A DNA stretch of 22,215 bases from a virus, in the IMG/VR virus record IMGVR_UViG_3300025425_000183, positions 1 through 22,215 of that record. One strand, given 5' to 3'. Below the pieces are notes generated by a model. It saw only the letters and a list, made by a program, of their open reading frames with translations. It made no database searches and was not told the DNA's origin. Below, in pieces: positions 19,111-22,215 of the stretch (the first letter of the stretch is position 1; every line of letters starts with the position of its first letter). The position numbers and the translations under genes are program-made.

Positions 19111-19165
19111 TTGACATGGGCTATCCTATAATATAGGATAGTCCTATAACCAATACAGGAGAAAT
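19111..19165 (+). promoter_or_regulatory. Promoter-operator-leader module 1
   Basis: TTGACA (19111-19116), 17 bp, TAGGAT (19134-19139). The spacer and -10 form a dyad with 10-bp arms CTATCCTATA (19121-19130) and TATAGGATAG (19132-19141), and TATAGGA pairs again with TCCTATA (19142-19148). ACCAATACAGGAGA follows as ribosome-site leader for ATG 19169. Confidence 0.8.
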
Positions 19166-19168
19166 AAC

Positions 19169-19354
19169 ATGGACAAAACATTTTACATTACTTACTACGC
19201 AAACAAGCACAAAAAACACATCACGAGAAAAGGAAAGCACGACGAAAAATCTCGTTATGGTAAAAATAAACAAGGTGTTCCATACTATGTATATTATGAT
19301 TTAGATAATAATGGATATAGAACAGCAACTGTTAATTGGAAAGTGAGGTACTAA
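19169..19354 (+). CDS. 61-residue protein, paralog of the protein at 11012
   Basis: FYITYYANKHKKHITRKGKH, then YYVYYDLDNNGYRTATVNWK. Shares its start and end patterns with the 70-residue protein at 11012. Very rich in Tyr, Lys and His; likely a small beta sheet. It is the first gene after module 1 and is coupled to the next by TAATG. Function unknown. Confidence 0.75.
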   Translation: MDKTFYITYYANKHKKHITRKGKHDEKSRYGKNKQGVPYYVYYDLDNNGYRTATVNWKVRY

Positions 19355-19527
19355 TGACACAACTAAATGAAGAACACTTTGAACTACACGACCAGAACAA
19401 AGCTGAAAGATATGAAAGACAAAAGATTAAATTTCTAGAGGACAGAATAAAAGTTCTAGAGAGTGCAATCGAGAGCCATGCGAAAATCTTGGCTAGATTT
19501 CAAATGACCGAGGGAGATAACTCATGA
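19354..19527 (+). CDS. 57-residue coiled-coil protein
   Basis: ATG 19354 overlaps the previous stop by one base, with GAGG upstream at about 19345. MTQLNEEHFELHDQNKAERY, then a heptad helix (KFLEDRIKVLESAIESHAKI). Similar in style to DUF1192-like or phage coiled-coil peptides, but no assignment. It shares ATGA with the next gene. Confidence 0.72.
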   Translation: MTQLNEEHFELHDQNKAERYERQKIKFLEDRIKVLESAIESHAKILARFQMTEGDNS

Positions 19528-19847
19528 GTGAACATGTATGGTGCCATGGACCGAGTTGCCATACCTCTCATACACAAGATAGAATAAGAGGTGTTAAAGG
19601 TAGCAAGGTTTTAAGAACTAGGAAAGTAAAACAATACTCAAACAATATAAACATGTACTCTTATTTCTGTAGTAATGGCTGTTACAATGACTTTGCTAAT
19701 AAACATATAGAACGAGTCATTGCCATTGAACCAAGGACCACGCCCCTTGAAACATCGGTTGAGGTTACCAAAGAAAAGAAACAATATGGATATGGGGACG
19801 GAACTTATACTGATACAATAATAACAAGGGTTGACAATCCTAGTTGA
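19524..19847 (+). CDS. Zinc-binding protein with FCS-type finger
   Basis: Protein of 107 residues. WCHGPSCHTSHTQDR gives C7 and C12 with His 8, 13 and 16; YFCSNGCYNDF gives C49 and C53, as in MYM/FCS-type zinc fingers (F-C-S-x-x-C-x-x-x-F). The C-terminal part is hydrophilic and ends inside promoter module 2. Likely protein- or nucleic-acid-binding; no known phage function. Confidence 0.75.
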   Translation: MSEHVWCHGPSCHTSHTQDRIRGVKGSKVLRTRKVKQYSNNINMYSYFCSNGCYNDFANKHIERVIAIEPRTTPLETSVEVTKEKKQYGYGDGTYTDTIITRVDNPS

Positions 19848-19882
19848 ATAAACTAGGATAGTCCTACATTAACTTTATACAG
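19831..19882 (+). promoter_or_regulatory. Promoter-operator-leader module 2
   Basis: TTGACA (19831-19836), 17 bp, TAGGAT (19854-19859). ATCCTAGTT (19837-19845) and AACTAGGAT (19851-19859) are perfect 9-bp arms. Then TAGTCCTA and TTTATACAGGAGA before ATG 19893. The -35 lies in the last codons of the previous gene. Confidence 0.8.
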
Positions 19883-19892
19883 GAGATATAAT

Positions 19893-20105
19893 ATGACAAG
19901 AACAATTAAAGCCGAGTACATGCCAGGAGGCGAGAGACGTCAAGAGATGTTAGACAAAGCAGTCGACTACATCAAGACCCCTGGACAAACTCAACAGATC
20001 AAACATGAGTTCTGTTTAACTTATTTAAAGATGACTGAGACCGAGTATCTTGAGGCGCTCAACGCAGCGACCAACGGCGCAATGGTCAAGGACCTTTGGA
20101 ACTAA
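19893..20105 (+). CDS. 70-residue unknown protein
   Basis: Single gene behind module 2, ribosome site AGGAGA at about 19877. MTRTIKAEYMPGGERRQEML, then IKHEFCLTYLKMTETEYLEALN: mostly helical, possibly a small helix-turn-helix-like domain (not certain). It uses GC-richer codons at its 3' end than its neighbours. Function unknown. Confidence 0.72.
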   Translation: MTRTIKAEYMPGGERRQEMLDKAVDYIKTPGQTQQIKHEFCLTYLKMTETEYLEALNAATNGAMVKDLWN

Positions 20106-20111
20106 TAACAG

Positions 20112-20160
20112 TTGACAGGGCTATCTTAATAAACTAGGATAGTCCTATAACCAATACAGG
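20112..20160 (+). promoter_or_regulatory. Promoter-operator-leader module 3
   Basis: TTGACA (20112-20117), 17 bp, TAGGAT (20135-20140), then TAGTCCTATAACCAATACAGGAGA. From 20130 on it is nearly identical to modules 1 and 2. The left arm (CTATCTTA) is less perfect. Confidence 0.8.
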
Positions 20161-20166
20161 AGATAT

Positions 20167-20478
20167 ATGACAAAACAAAACACACTAAGCACAGACGCCA
20201 ACGAGTTTGTTATCATTGATGACAAAAAGAATGAGCCACAATACAAAGCAGTATCAGACTTTGTTGGTGGCATGGTTGAATGTGTATCGTTTCCAAATGG
20301 TGACTTACTTCTTTTAAATGAAGAGGGCAAACTAATGGGCTTACCATTAAACGAGAAAGCCAGTAAGTTATGGAAAGATACATTTGATAACGACAACTAT
20401 ATTACAGGTCGTAAGGACTATGTTGTTGGACCTGCCATACTTATAAAGAAACAAGCCCTTAACACTTGGGCTAACTAA
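20167..20478 (+). CDS. DUF3846-domain protein
   Basis: Protein of 103 residues. YKAVSDFVGGMVECVSFPNG, then NEEGKLMGLPLN (51-62) and YVVGPAILI match the DUF3846 pattern (V..fVGG.vE, NEEGkL.gLp.N, d.ivG.a.). The family occurs in phages and mobile elements and has no established activity known to me. Single gene behind module 3. A minus-strand frame over it is a shadow. Confidence 0.78.
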   Translation: MTKQNTLSTDANEFVIIDDKKNEPQYKAVSDFVGGMVECVSFPNGDLLLLNEEGKLMGLPLNEKASKLWKDTFDNDNYITGRKDYVVGPAILIKKQALNTWAN

Positions 20479-20732
20479 CCGAACACCAACTGTGTGGTCC
20501 TGTTGGACCACACTCACACGCACAGGTTGTGCGCCCCCCTATCACAGCATAAATACATAATCAATAGAGGTACCAGACGCGATCCGAAAAATCGCGCGCG
20601 CTCAGTAATCGATCCCCTTTAAATAAAAAGGGGTCCCACTACTTCAGGTTGTATTGCTTGATTTAGACAGTTAATGGGTGTATAAAACTTCTTCACCTTA
20701 AAAAGTGCAAAAAAAATTATAAAAATTTTAAA
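20479..20732. other. Gene-free gap with hairpins before the large terminase
   Basis: No coding frame is convincing. GTGTGGTCC (20492-20500) and GGACCACAC (20505-20513) form a perfect 9-bp stem with a 4-nt loop, right after the previous gene. CGCGAT/ATCGCG (20578-20583 / 20591-20596) and CCCCTTT/AAAGGGG (20614-20620 / 20627-20633) follow. CTTCAGGTTG (20642-20651) also occurs at 17694-17703. No T-run follows the stems. A packaging (cos/pac) site or transcript boundary is possible. Confidence 0.6.
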
Positions 20733-22214
20733 ATGGATTTAAATAACTTAGATATAAGCCAATTACCATCTGATGTTAGAAAAGAATTTAAACAATTAAG
20801 ATTACTTCACACCGAAAAAAAGATTCAAAACAAGGCTAGAGAGGATTTTATGTCCTTTGTTAAGTGCGTATGGCCCGAGTTCATTGAAGGTGCGCACCAT
20901 AGAGTAATTGCTAAAAAATTTAATGATCTTGCAACTGGTAAAATTAATAGATTAATCGTGAACATGCCTCCTAGGCATACTAAATCTGAATTTGCATCTT
21001 ACCTACTTCCAGCGTGGATGGTGGGCCGTAATCCAAAACTCAAGATCATTCAAGCAACCCACACAGGTGAACTTGCTGTAAGATTTGGTCGTAAAGCAAA
21101 AACCTTGATTGATAGTGAAGAATATTCTAAAATATTTGAAACAAGTTTAAGAGAAGACAGTCAAGCCGCTGGGAGGTGGGAAACAGCACAAGGCGGCGAG
21201 TATTTTGCTGCGGGTGTCGGCGGTGCAATCACTGGACGGGGTGCTGACTTATTAATCATTGATGATCCTCACTCAGAGCAAGATGCGATGTCAGCAAGTG
21301 CATTTGACAATGCTTATGAATGGTACACCTCTGGTCCACGTCAAAGGATGCAGCCAGGTGGAAAAATTGTTTTAGTTATGACTCGATGGTCTAAAAAAGA
21401 TTTAACAGGAATTTTATTAAAGAACCAAGGTAAGATTAAAGGGGATCAGTGGGACGTGGTCCAGTTTCCGGCAATCATGGACCACGGACCAAAGGAAGGA
21501 AAGCCCGTTTGGCCTGAATATTGGAAAATAGATGAGTTGGAGAAGGTTAAAGCAACCCTTCCGGTTGGAAAATGGAACGCGCAGTGGATGCAAAAGCCAA
21601 CTAGTGAAGAAGGAGCGATTATAAAACGTGAATGGTGGCGAAAATGGGATCGAGACACGTTACCAGACATAAGTTATGTTATTCAAAGCTATGATACTGC
21701 TTTTTTAAAAAAAGAAACTGCCGATTTTAGTGCAATTACCACTTGGGGAGTATTTTATCCTGAAATTGATGGTCCCGCTAATTTAATTTTAATGGATTGT
21801 CTAAAAGATCGATTTGAATTTCCAGAATTGCGTCGAGCAGCTCTTGAGCAATATAAATATTGGAATCCTGACATGGTGGTCATCGAACAAAAAGCGTCTG
21901 GAACCCCTTTGACCCATGAATTTCGTCAAATGGATATTCCAGTTATGCCCTTTACTCCAAGCCGAGGAAATGATAAACATGTAAGAATAAATTCATGTGC
22001 ACCTCTTTTTGAAGCGGGTTTAATCTGGGCGCCAGATATGCGTTTTGCAGAAGAAGTGGTTGAGGAATGCGCGGCATTCCCACATGGAGATCATGATGAC
22101 TTAGTAGATTCTATGACTATGGCTGTTATGCGATTTAGACAGGGAGGTTTTATAACTCACCCGGAAGATTATGTAATTGAAACACAACCGCCTAGAAAAA
22201 GAGAGTATTATTAA
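20733..22214 (+). CDS. terL: Terminase large subunit
   Basis: Complete protein of 493 residues. ATPase: Walker A PPRHTKSE (79-86), Walker B LLIIDD (D177, D178), coupling motif VMTRW. Nuclease (RNase H fold): SYDTAF with D321, VVIEQKASG with E385, and HDDLVDSM with D455/D456/D459. It translocates phage DNA into the capsid and cuts it. The start ATG 20733 has no ribosome site and follows a very A/T-rich run. The partner small subunit is not adjacent but leftward at 14632. The stop is at the window's edge. Confidence 0.95.
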   Translation: MDLNNLDISQLPSDVRKEFKQLRLLHTEKKIQNKAREDFMSFVKCVWPEFIEGAHHRVIAKKFNDLATGKINRLIVNMPPRHTKSEFASYLLPAWMVGRNPKLKIIQATHTGELAVRFGRKAKTLIDSEEYSKIFETSLREDSQAAGRWETAQGGEYFAAGVGGAITGRGADLLIIDDPHSEQDAMSASAFDNAYEWYTSGPRQRMQPGGKIVLVMTRWSKKDLTGILLKNQGKIKGDQWDVVQFPAIMDHGPKEGKPVWPEYWKIDELEKVKATLPVGKWNAQWMQKPTSEEGAIIKREWWRKWDRDTLPDISYVIQSYDTAFLKKETADFSAITTWGVFYPEIDGPANLILMDCLKDRFEFPELRRAALEQYKYWNPDMVVIEQKASGTPLTHEFRQMDIPVMPFTPSRGNDKHVRINSCAPLFEAGLIWAPDMRFAEEVVEECAAFPHGDHDDLVDSMTMAVMRFRQGGFITHPEDYVIETQPPRKREYY

Positions 22215-22215
22215 T

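Overview
The window is AT-rich, densely packed phage DNA from a tailed double-stranded DNA virus. It holds a family-A DNA polymerase, a prim-pol primase, an SF1 helicase, two PD-(D/E)XK nucleases, an HNH-like protein, both terminase subunits and many very small genes that overlap at start/stop codons. No tRNA, rRNA, integrase, CRISPR array or structural gene is visible. Base composition, the tiny zinc-ribbon and membrane genes, a Gp88-like protein and the GCTTG heptad repeats resemble phages of marine SAR11-type bacteria. That host assignment is inference from memory, not from a search.

Layout. (1) 2-6031, rightward replication block: 3' part of a conserved phage gene, primase, UvrD-like helicase (its true start is non-ATG and upstream of the first ATG), DUF3310 protein, DNA polymerase with Leu at the 762-equivalent position. 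(2) 6056-8942: one 219-residue unknown followed by about a dozen genes of 30-122 residues, rich in membrane helices, one lipoprotein and zinc-ribbon proteins; part may be a spanin/lysis set. (3) 8939-13612: promoter-led small genes, including a ribbon-helix-helix regulator, a DnaJ-type zinc protein and a LAGLIDADG-like protein lacking its catalytic acid, ending with a RecB/MGME1-like exonuclease and an HNH-like protein. (4) 13581-14375: another promoter, a small gene, and a 0.4 kb gene-free element with 12-bp inverted ends and at least nine GCGACACC/GGTGTCGC sites. (5) 14376-16323: an unknown gene convergent with a leftward small terminase gene; small terminase and a rightward operon (coiled coil, unknown, VRR-type nuclease) start from one fully overlapping divergent promoter. 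(6) 16105-17713: leftward cassettes (Gp88-like protein and small partners), each bordered by tandem 7-bp GCTTGNN repeats and preceded by near-copy promoters. (7) 17753-18104: gene-free region full of long perfect inverted repeats, probably a structured RNA or DNA element, ending in a promoter. (8) 18139-20478: an unknown 323-residue protein and small genes, three of them behind near-identical promoter-operator-leader modules. (9) 20479-22214: a hairpin-rich gap and the complete large terminase.

The genes divide into DNA replication and recombination, packaging, possible host-envelope effects, and many accessory genes. The most coherent unrecognised feature is regulatory. At least six promoters share TTGACA, a 17-bp spacer and a -10 box embedded in TATCCTA/TAGGATA sites, which suggests one phage regulator acting at all of them; the ribbon-helix-helix protein at 10081 is a candidate. 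At four starts of this set the ATG sits exactly where transcription should begin.
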